From positions 9,204 to 16,949 of the forward strand of contig DIKR01000121.1 in assembly GCA_002424625.1 (NCBI GenBank): a DNA stretch of 7,746 nt, in the 5' to 3' direction. The stretch is from Desulfuromonadaceae bacterium UBA5613. Its GTDB lineage: Bacteria > Desulfobacterota > Desulfuromonadia > Desulfuromonadales > UBA2197. Below, one piece after another: positions 1-5,963 of the stretch. The position numbers and the translations under genes are program-made. Numbering within the stretch: the stretch's first letter is position 1; every line of letters begins with the position of its first letter. The notes beneath the pieces were generated by a model, which worked only from the letters and a program-made list of their open reading frames with translations, had not been told where the DNA came from and did no database searches.

Positions 1-477
1 ACCCAGACCCATCCCGGTGAACTTTTTATTGTCCGTAATATTGCCAACATCGTCCCCCCTTACCGCCAGACCGAGGAGTACGTCTCCACCACCTCGGCGG
101 TTGAGTATGCGGTGCTGGTGCTCAAGGTCGATACCATCGTCATCTGCGGCCACTCCAACTGTGGTGGTTGCGCAGCGATGAATCTGCCCGATCACGAGCT
201 GGCGCATATTCCGCATGTACGCAAGTGGCTGGAGCTGTCGCAGGAGGTCAAGGGAAGAGTCGATCGTCTGCTGACCGAGGAGACACCGGCAGCACGGGAG
301 TGGTTGACCGAACAGGTGAATATTCTTGTGCAGATGCGCAACCTGCTGACCTATCCCTACATCAAGGAGAGATACGAACGCGGCGAGCTCGATATTTACG
401 GCTGGCACTACATCATCGAGACCGGTGAGATCTTCAACTTCAATGATGACACCCAGGAGTTTGAGTTGCTCGGCTGA
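1..477 (+). CDS. beta-class carbonic anhydrase, 5' end missing
   Basis: Beta-class carbonic anhydrases interconvert CO2 and bicarbonate using one zinc per subunit, usually in the cytoplasm. The reading frame is open from base 1 to the TGA at 475-477, giving 158 visible residues. Family landmarks run in order: GELFIVRNIAN (visible residues 6-16), the helix SAVEYAVLVLKV (32-43), and ICGHSNCGGC (48-57), whose His51 and Cys54 match the H-x2-C half of the zinc site. The other half, the C-x-D-x-R segment with the third zinc ligand and the Asp/Arg pair, normally lies a few tens of residues before the VRN motif and is therefore outside the window. The C-terminal part has the usual YPYIKERYERGELDIYGWHYIIETGEIF pattern in pieces (112-140). 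The family is usually about 200-220 residues, so roughly 50 are missing. The gene ends 18 bases before a bidirectional hairpin terminator. Family identity is secure; the physiological role is not shown. Confidence 0.93.
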   Translation, partial: TQTHPGELFIVRNIANIVPPYRQTEEYVSTTSAVEYAVLVLKVDTIVICGHSNCGGCAAMNLPDHELAHIPHVRKWLELSQEVKGRVDRLLTEETPAAREWLTEQVNILVQMRNLLTYPYIKERYERGELDIYGWHYIIETGEIFNFNDDTQEFELLG

Positions 478-495
478 ACTCCACCAACATTTGAA

Positions 496-538
496 AACAA
501 GAAAGGGCGACCCCTGCTGCGGGCCGCCCTTTCTTGTT
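496..538. terminator. bidirectional hairpin terminator between convergent genes
   Basis: Perfect 14-bp inverted arms lie at 496-509 and 525-538. A further CCC/GGG pairing (511-513 with 521-523) follows one mismatch, leaving a seven-base loop. The outer halves of the arms are A-rich on the left and T-rich on the right, so either strand gives a GC-rich stem followed by a U-rich edge. On the minus strand the U-run continues as TTTTC just past the arm. It sits between the carbonic anhydrase stop (477) and the cytochrome stop (553), where both transcripts must end. Confidence 0.85.
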
Positions 539-552
539 CAATGAAAAAAAGA

Positions 553-2016
553 CTATTGAGCCGCCGCCACCTCGCGCTGCAGCGCAACCATGTCGACGAC
601 CGGCAGAGTCGGAACCTTGCTCAAGCCATAATCCCTGGCCAGATCGATATCCTTCGGCACCGCACCAAGCAGCGCTTCGGCAATCTGCTGGTCAGCCTGG
701 CGATAGCGCAGTTTCGCTTCGATCGTCAACTTCTTGCTCCCTTTTGGTGCCGTTACCCCGTAATGGACGTCACGATAGCCTTTTGGGGGGATGGTTTCAT
801 GACGGGAGAAGGCGGTAATAATCCAGGGATCAACAGCAAAATGCATGTTTGGTCCCATGCCGTCTGAATTGAACAGGCGGGTATCCTCCGCCAGTGAACC
901 GTCCGCTTTGACCGCGCCGGTTGAGAGGATGATCTTGCCCTTTTCGTCTTTGGCGATGACTTCCAGCCACATCTGGCGGATATTGGAGAGAGAGGTGGGG
1001 AGATTATGGCCGGCGCGCACGTTCTTGACCCGTACCCGCACCTCGGCCAGGGCGCCGTTGCGGTAAACCGGTTCAATTTCAAGCTCAGCCGCGTTCTGCA
1101 GGCGCTTGACCGCCATCTCATACTGATGCATCAGACGCCCGGCCTGTTCCTTGTCGTCGGCCTTTTCCGCAGCCTGCGCACCGAGGTAATACAGCAGATA
1201 GTTGGCACCGTTGAAGTAATGCCGGTAATCTTTGCGTTCCGGTTTGACCAGCGAATCCGCAGCTTTCACAAAGGTCTCGGTACCGACCATGTGACAATCC
1301 TGACAGTGAATATCATTCTGAGCATAAAGGCTGTGCTTCCACTCATGATAGGTGGCTTCAATCGGGAAGTACTTGTCGTAATGAAAGACCTGGTGACACG
1401 AAGCGCACAGATCAGCCTGGGCATGGAACTCCGTCTGTCGGCATTCATGAAAACCGTCACCGCAGCCCTCCGCTGGCGGGTGCGGGCCATGCTTGATCAG
1501 AACGGCGCCGTCCGGGCGATCCTCCCCCGGCTTAATCACAAAAGAACCGTTTCCCGGCTCTTTTGTGGGGGTTTTACCATGATTGACGGCACTGATCGAA
1601 TGGCACATATCACAGGAAACACCGGCCCTGGCCACTGGCGACAGACCGCTGACTCCCGGCCCCTTGATCTCGCCGGTAACAACGCCGGCCGGGGAGTGGC
1701 AGCCTTCGCACTGGCGAGAGATACTATGTCCCACCGCTTTGGTCGCCTTGTTCAATTCACCCTGATAAACCGGATCGATGAAGGCCATGCTGTGCAGGGA
1801 ACCGTTCCACTCTTGATATTTGTCTTCGTGGCATTCGCCGCAGGTTTGTGGGTCGGTAAATTCGGCGGATGATTTTTCATAGACAATGAGGGACGGATTG
1901 AACTTGAAGAGTTCGAGGTCAACCTTGAAGGGGGATGCTGATGCTGTTGTGCCGATAGCGCCGGTAATCAGCAGCATTGCCGCGATCAGTGAAGCAACTT
2001 TCGCTTTGTAAGTCAT
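553..2016 (-). CDS. exported pentahaem c-type cytochrome, c554-like
   Basis: This 487-residue protein is predicted to be a periplasmic or membrane-surface electron carrier. Residues 1-27 form a signal peptide (MTYKAKVAS, a hydrophobic core, then a TASA-S type cleavage site near 27). Five CXXCH haem sites follow: CGECH (59-63), CEGCH (103-107), CDMCH (135-139), CASCH (204-208) and CQDCH (238-242). The haem spacing and surrounding DKYQEWNGSLHSMAF and QCEGCHSPAG segments resemble the cytochrome c554 / tetrahaem family (Cytochrome_C554-type domains). Two extra cysteines (185 and 192, in a CGDGFHEC segment) are not haem sites and could form a disulfide. After residue about 290 there are no further haem sites. 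That 200-residue tail has alternating hydrophobic patterns suggesting a beta-rich domain and contains a NVRAGHNLPTS segment. An AGGAGG ribosome site (2030 to 2025) lies 8 bases before the ATG. The gene is divergent from the LCIB-like gene. The electron donor, acceptor and any enzymatic activity are unknown. Confidence 0.9.
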   Translation of the reverse strand: MTYKAKVASLIAAMLLITGAIGTTASASPFKVDLELFKFNPSLIVYEKSSAEFTDPQTCGECHEDKYQEWNGSLHSMAFIDPVYQGELNKATKAVGHSISRQCEGCHSPAGVVTGEIKGPGVSGLSPVARAGVSCDMCHSISAVNHGKTPTKEPGNGSFVIKPGEDRPDGAVLIKHGPHPPAEGCGDGFHECRQTEFHAQADLCASCHQVFHYDKYFPIEATYHEWKHSLYAQNDIHCQDCHMVGTETFVKAADSLVKPERKDYRHYFNGANYLLYYLGAQAAEKADDKEQAGRLMHQYEMAVKRLQNAAELEIEPVYRNGALAEVRVRVKNVRAGHNLPTSLSNIRQMWLEVIAKDEKGKIILSTGAVKADGSLAEDTRLFNSDGMGPNMHFAVDPWIITAFSRHETIPPKGYRDVHYGVTAPKGSKKLTIEAKLRYRQADQQIAEALLGAVPKDIDLARDYGLSKVPTLPVVDMVALQREVAAAQ

Positions 2017-2056
2017 GGTCTTTTCCTCCTCTTTAGGGGATGCCGCCTGAATAAAG

Positions 2057-2083
2057 ATTATAAGCTAATAATGTTCAAGTCAA
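2057..2083 (-). promoter_or_regulatory. candidate sigma-70 promoter for the pentahaem cytochrome
   Basis: Read on the minus strand, TTGACT (2083-2078) is followed after 15 bases by a perfect TATAAT (2062-2057). The spacer is two bases short of ideal, which lowers confidence. Transcription would begin near 2050, giving a leader of about 35 bases before the ATG at 2016. Confidence 0.55.
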
Positions 2084-2132
2084 GGACACTCACTGCCGCA
2101 AAATATTCAGGGATTCATTTGCCGTAAAAAAC

Positions 2133-2141
2133 TGTTATAAT
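2133..2141 (+). promoter_or_regulatory. extended -10 promoter for the LCIB-like gene
   Basis: TGTTATAAT is an extended -10 element (TGn followed by a perfect TATAAT at 2136-2141). Only poor -35 matches (ATTCAT at 2113-2118) lie upstream, as is common for extended -10 promoters. The start of transcription would be near 2148, about 23 bases before the ATG at 2171. Confidence 0.55.
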
Positions 2142-2170
2142 CCGGCATCTGTCAACCCGAGGAGGTTTCC

Positions 2171-3232
2171 ATGCCGATTCAGCCGCCATCCGATGCCCTC
2201 TTTGCTCAACCGGCTCTGGAACCGATGGAGTTGTTCGGCCGGATGCGGGCCTTGACCATCGCCCGCGGTTTCTCCGGCACCCTGCCGGTCATCTGGCAGT
2301 GTTCTGATGAAAGCCAGGGGATCAAGCGCGCCCTTTTCGGTTATGCCTTCGATTGTCCATCTTTCAATCTCGGCCGGGTCGGTGCTCTTCTCGACCCCAC
2401 CCGACTGGCGACAGCGGCACATCACGGCCACGACCTGGTGATCTTCGGGGGCAGCCATCTCGGTGCCCACGAAGAGGGGGGCCTCGGCTATATCGAACGG
2501 GTGCACGGCCAGGTTTCCCCTTGCTGCGGCCTCCTTTGCCGGGTGCTGCAGGAATATCTGGAAGTTTATCAGCGCGCTGCCCTCTTTATCCGCCTGCTGC
2601 GGGCTCCGGAGGGATTCCTCATCGAAATCCCCTACAAATACCTGTTCCGCAAACCGGCCGGGACGACTGCCCGCATCCAGATTAATCTCGGACGCTTGAC
2701 CACCGGCGAACCCCTGCATGACTCCTCCCTCGGCAAGGTTTATCACCTCCATCCGGCGCTGATCGCGCAGCATGCTGTCGAGCTTGCCAGTGTCACCGCC
2801 GAACCGGGCGCCATCGGCCCCCTCCTCGGGCCGGGCCTCTTCACTTTCAGCAAAGCCCTGAATTCCGAAAGCCTCGATCCGCGGACGATGCTGGAAGTGG
2901 GGATTTTTGATTTCTGGTCCGACATCGTCACCTCACCCAACCCGCATCGTCGCCTCGCCAATGTCAACACCTGGCGGCAGTTCCACCGCCTCGCCGCTTA
3001 CCTCACCGATGCCTTCAGCGGCAGAAATCGCAACGTCCTCGTCGTTGCCGGCCTCACCCTCGACCATTCGATCCGGCGCAATACCGTCATCCCCCAGTTC
3101 GGCTGGCTGATGGAGCGGGAATCGTCGCAGCAGGGACAATATCTCGATCCGCCGACCGTCACCGACCTTCTGACGGCGCAACCGGTCTTTCGCCCGCCGA
3201 AGAGTTTTCTCGAATATGCCGGAGTTTCTTAA
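2171..3232 (+). CDS. LCIB/LCIC-like (theta-type) carbonic anhydrase domain protein
   Basis: This is a 353-residue protein with no signal peptide, so probably cytoplasmic. The N-terminal half resembles the LCIB/LCIC family, a carbonic anhydrase fold first known from algal CO2-concentrating systems. WQCSDE holds Cys44 and Asp46, followed by Arg53. Then come AAHHGHDLVIFGGSHLGAH with His96, the EEGGLGYIERVHGQ stretch (101-114), and SPCCG with Cys118-Cys119. In the known family, zinc is bound by a Cys, a His roughly 60 residues on and a Cys about 24 further, with an Asp/Arg pair as in beta enzymes. The spacing here (44, 96, 119; D46, R53) fits with a shorter first interval. Residues 135-353 are not recognised; they include an IPYKYLF segment and a NVLVVAGLTLDHSIRR segment near the end. 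The ATG follows GAGGAGG (2159-2165) by five bases. Family membership was judged by eye, and activity is inferred only. The nearest alternative is a non-catalytic relative of this fold. Confidence 0.68.
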   Translation: MPIQPPSDALFAQPALEPMELFGRMRALTIARGFSGTLPVIWQCSDESQGIKRALFGYAFDCPSFNLGRVGALLDPTRLATAAHHGHDLVIFGGSHLGAHEEGGLGYIERVHGQVSPCCGLLCRVLQEYLEVYQRAALFIRLLRAPEGFLIEIPYKYLFRKPAGTTARIQINLGRLTTGEPLHDSSLGKVYHLHPALIAQHAVELASVTAEPGAIGPLLGPGLFTFSKALNSESLDPRTMLEVGIFDFWSDIVTSPNPHRRLANVNTWRQFHRLAAYLTDAFSGRNRNVLVVAGLTLDHSIRRNTVIPQFGWLMERESSQQGQYLDPPTVTDLLTAQPVFRPPKSFLEYAGVS

Positions 3233-4302
3233 GGGCGCTTGTTTGCGGACCAGATGTCGAAGCGCTCACGCGCTCCCTTTGACAGGATTTTGTTGAAGGT
3301 TTCAGGATCATTGAGATAAAGGCAGTGGCGAATGGAGGAGTAAGGGGTGAAGATTCTTTCCGGGTTGTTGGCGATGAAGTCATCGCGATAATCGCGGATG
3401 ATTTTGAGATTTTCGAGGAGGCTCTGATGCAGATCGGCGCGGGTGAAGTTGGCGTCGAGGCGCAGGATATCCTGAACAAAGTCGTCGACCTTGTCATCCT
3501 CGAAATCAAACTCCTTGAAGAAATGCCCGGCAACGCGCAGGAAGTTAAAGGCGTTAACAATCTTTTCGCTCGCCGGTGTGCTTGCGGCTACCCCCTCCTC
3601 GCTGCGCTCGCTAACAGAATCGCTGACCGGCGCCGCCGTTGCCTGCTCGATCAGTGCAGTGGTGGCATTGCGGATCTCTTTAAACTCACGATCCGCGAGT
3701 TCGAAGAGGGCGGATAGGACGTTAATGCGGCGCTTGAGCTCGATGGGGATCGACTTTTTGTATTTGATCTCGTGATCAAGGACGCTCCAGGCATCCTGAA
3801 TCAGTGAACGAATCTGCACCTCAAAGGGACAATTGGCAAAGGCGAGATATTTCGACTGCGCCGCCAGTTCGTCCGGCAGGGCGAGATCCATATGCAGCCC
3901 CTTGTAACCGAAGGAATCTTCGGTGCTCTCGATCGCCGCAATCTTGTTCGTCACCTCGATGAGTTTAAAGGACTGGGTCAGCAGCTGCGCGACGCTGGCA
4001 ATGCGGTCTTCGTAAAGACAGATGATGCGGATACCGATGAGGTCGGAGATGTAGGTTCTGATTTCGTAAGGTTGTTCATCCGCTTCCAGACGGCCCCGGT
4101 ATTTGCGGTCGAACTTCTTGATGCACTCCTCTTTATCCTTGACCCGACCTTCGATTTTACTGACAGCATCGCCGTCACACTGTTTGAGACAGGCCGTGAT
4201 CAGACTGACATAAGCATTCTTGGCCGTTTCGAAGTGTTGCCGGTTGCTGTCGTAGTATTTGCGGAAGGCGCGTTCTTCCTGCTCAAAATCGAAGGAGGGC
4301 AT
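3229..4302 (-). CDS. stand-alone (p)ppGpp synthetase, RelA/SpoT nucleotidyltransferase domain
   Basis: This 357-residue protein is predicted to transfer pyrophosphate from ATP to GDP or GTP, making the alarmone (p)ppGpp in the cytoplasm. Synthetase motifs appear in order: KIEGRVKDKEECIKKF (48-63, with Arg52/Lys54 in the ATP-binding position), DLIGIRIICLYEDRI (86-100, Asp86 a likely metal ligand), GYKGLHMDL (131-139, Tyr132 in the G-loop position) and FEVQIRSLIQDAWSVLDHEIKYK (159-181, Glu160 catalytic). There is no HD hydrolase domain and no TGS/ACT regulatory region, so it is not a full-length Rel/SpoT. A Ser/Glu/Ala-rich linker at about 224-244 leads to an unrecognised, mostly helical C-terminal segment to 357. 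I chose the ATG at 4302, preceded by AAGGAA (4313-4308). The TTG at 4374 would extend the frame by 24 residues, but it coincides with a -35 box. Known relatives are small alarmone synthetases (COG2357-like); a toxic variant is possible, but no antitoxin candidate adjoins it. Confidence 0.88.
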   Translation of the reverse strand: MPSFDFEQEERAFRKYYDSNRQHFETAKNAYVSLITACLKQCDGDAVSKIEGRVKDKEECIKKFDRKYRGRLEADEQPYEIRTYISDLIGIRIICLYEDRIASVAQLLTQSFKLIEVTNKIAAIESTEDSFGYKGLHMDLALPDELAAQSKYLAFANCPFEVQIRSLIQDAWSVLDHEIKYKKSIPIELKRRINVLSALFELADREFKEIRNATTALIEQATAAPVSDSVSERSEEGVAASTPASEKIVNAFNFLRVAGHFFKEFDFEDDKVDDFVQDILRLDANFTRADLHQSLLENLKIIRDYRDDFIANNPERIFTPYSSIRHCLYLNDPETFNKILSKGARERFDIWSANKRP

Positions 4303-4345
4303 GGTTTTTCCTTGTCGTTTAATGTCGAGTGGTCCTTGCGACGCC

Positions 4346-4374
4346 AGCATAACAGGGTGATGCAGCACTGTCAA
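4346..4374 (-). promoter_or_regulatory. sigma-70 promoter of the (p)ppGpp synthetase gene
   Basis: On the minus strand, a consensus TTGACA (4374-4369) is followed after exactly 17 bases by TATGCT (4351-4346). Transcription should start near 4338, about 36 bases before the ATG at 4302. The promoter lies inside the apparent TTG-initiated extension of the gene, which argues that the extension is not translated. Confidence 0.7.
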
Positions 4375-4410
4375 AATGGGGTCGCCAGTGGCGATGCCGA
4401 CTGCAGGCTA

Positions 4411-4437
4411 TTGACGCGTCAGGATAATCCGTATAGG
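4411..4437 (+). promoter_or_regulatory. weak candidate promoter with palindrome, upstream of the sensor kinase
   Basis: TTGACG (4411-4416) and TATAGG (4432-4437) are spaced by 15 bases. A perfect 10-base palindrome, TGACGCGTCA (4412-4421), overlaps the -35 element and could be an operator half or whole site. It lies about 95 bases before the preferred GTG start. The match is modest and the promoter is uncertain. Confidence 0.3.
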
Positions 4438-4529
4438 TTTCTCATCCTTGGGGCGCTTTGACAAATAGCGGGATTCCCCACCCGGTCAAATTTACGATTC
4501 AGCGTCCGACAGCCGACAGGACAGTTATT

Positions 4530-5963
4530 GTGCCGAATAATATTAACGATTTTATCACGTTTCTGACATTTCTCCTCTACGGCCTGGTCTTTTTTACGGC
4601 CGGCGTCGCGATTACGTCCAAGGTCACCCGCAGCAGCAAACTGACGATCGCCCGCAACCTCCCGTTCTTTGCCCTTTTTGCTTTTGTCCATGCCTGTCAC
4701 GAATGGCTCGTTCTCTTTCTTTACCTGGAGTGGCCGACTCTGCCGCCACACCTTTTGCCGATCATCAGCGCCCTTCGCCTGGTGCCGGCCTTTCTCTCCT
4801 TTGTACTGCTCCTCATCTTTGGCCTCAGCGTACTGAAATCTGTTTACCCGCAACACCGGGGGATCCTGAACCTCTTTGTCCTGGCGTTGCTGCCGCTCTT
4901 CATCGCCAGTATTCTGACGCAAGAGCTCGAATTCACACCGGAGTTCTTCCGTTTTATCGCATTACGCATGCGCTACTTTATCGCCTTCCCCGCCGCCCTC
5001 CTCGCCGGCTTCGGTCTCATCGGTTATGCCGGCACGATCCGCAGCCAGAACGACAAGGTGGCACGAAATTTCATCGCAGCCGGCATTGCCCTGATCGGTT
5101 ACGGAATTTTTGCCGGATTAGTCCCGACCGGTGTCATCCTCTTGCCGGGAGTACGTATCGAAGTCCTGCGCGGTATTTCCGGACTCTTTATTCTGCACTT
5201 TCTGATGAACGCTTTGCACATCTTCGATCTTGAGCGGGAAGCCCAGATCGAGGAGCGCCTGCAACGCTTTGCCCAGTCGGAAAAAATGGTCTCCCTGGGG
5301 AAACTTGCCGCCGGCATCGCCCACGAAATCAACAATCCACTGGCCAACGTCTCCCTCAATGTCGAGTTGCTGAAGAAGTCGCTCCATGCGCCCGGAACAG
5401 ACGCCCCCTACGCCAAACGTTTCGCAGCCATCGAACGCAACCTCGACCGCGCCTCAAAAATTGCCCGCGAGCTTTTGACCTTTTCCCGCCATGAAGATCT
5501 CGGGGTGCATGTTGAACTCCTTGATCTCAACGAGGTGCTGCGCAACACCTTGACGCTCCTTGGACCCCGGCAGCAGGATTATGATTTCGTCCTGAATCTG
5601 CAGCCGCTGCCGCCGGTGCGAGGAGTTTCCTGGAAAGTCGAAGAGGTCTTTCTCAATGTTTTGATCAATGCTATGGATGCTAATCCTGTTGACGCGCCGA
5701 TTACAATCTCGTCCCGCAGTACACCGGAAGGGATAATCATCGAGGTGACCGACAGTGGCCCCGGCATCGCTGCCGAACATTTCAACACCATCTTCGATCC
5801 TTTCTTCACCACCAAAGAGGTGGGGGTCGGGACCGGACTGGGGCTATCGATCTGTTTCGGCATCATGGAGCGGCACGGCGGGCACATCACCGTAGCCAAT
5901 GCCGCACAGGGCGGGTGCATAGTAACCCTGACTTTCCCGCAAGGAGCAAACGATGGCGTATAA
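4530..5963 (+). CDS. membrane sensor histidine kinase with seven-helix N-terminal domain
   Basis: This 477-residue inner-membrane kinase is predicted to autophosphorylate on a histidine and pass the phosphate to the response regulator encoded next. About seven hydrophobic helices fill residues 8-232 (near 8-28, 44-66, 78-102, 112-129, 149-168, 181-198 and 214-232). There is no large periplasmic loop and no PAS or HAMP domain, so sensing probably occurs within the membrane. A short coiled segment (about 233-255) leads to the H box AGIAHEINNPLANV with His265, then the N box NVLINAMDANP (about 375-385), the G1 box TDSGPGIA (Asp408), FFTTK and the G2 box GTGLGLS (434-440). This is the NtrB-like HisKA/HATPase_c arrangement. 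I prefer the GTG at 4530, preceded by AGGA (4518-4521) at eight bases and opening directly into helix 1. A TTG at 4458 would add 24 residues but has no good ribosome site. The stimulus is unknown. Confidence 0.92.
   Translation: MPNNINDFITFLTFLLYGLVFFTAGVAITSKVTRSSKLTIARNLPFFALFAFVHACHEWLVLFLYLEWPTLPPHLLPIISALRLVPAFLSFVLLLIFGLSVLKSVYPQHRGILNLFVLALLPLFIASILTQELEFTPEFFRFIALRMRYFIAFPAALLAGFGLIGYAGTIRSQNDKVARNFIAAGIALIGYGIFAGLVPTGVILLPGVRIEVLRGISGLFILHFLMNALHIFDLEREAQIEERLQRFAQSEKMVSLGKLAAGIAHEINNPLANVSLNVELLKKSLHAPGTDAPYAKRFAAIERNLDRASKIARELLTFSRHEDLGVHVELLDLNEVLRNTLTLLGPRQQDYDFVLNLQPLPPVRGVSWKVEEVFLNVLINAMDANPVDAPITISSRSTPEGIIIEVTDSGPGIAAEHFNTIFDPFFTTKEVGVGTGLGLSICFGIMERHGGHITVANAAQGGCIVTLTFPQGANDGV

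Noticed and set aside
1006..1872. 288-residue open frame on the plus strand
   Set aside because: It lies wholly antisense to the pentahaem cytochrome, has no ribosome site and no recognisable family; it is open because of codon bias in the real gene.
2135..2773. 212-residue open frame on the minus strand
   Set aside because: It is antisense to the LCIB-like gene, low in hydrophobic core pattern, and lacks a promoter or ribosome site.
3892..4461. 189-residue open frame on the plus strand
   Set aside because: It is antisense to the synthetase catalytic motifs, which clearly mark the minus strand as coding.
4419..4922. 167-residue open frame on the minus strand rich in Lys, Glu and Gln
   Set aside because: It is the antisense of the kinase membrane helices; composition is a by-product of hydrophobic codons on the other strand.
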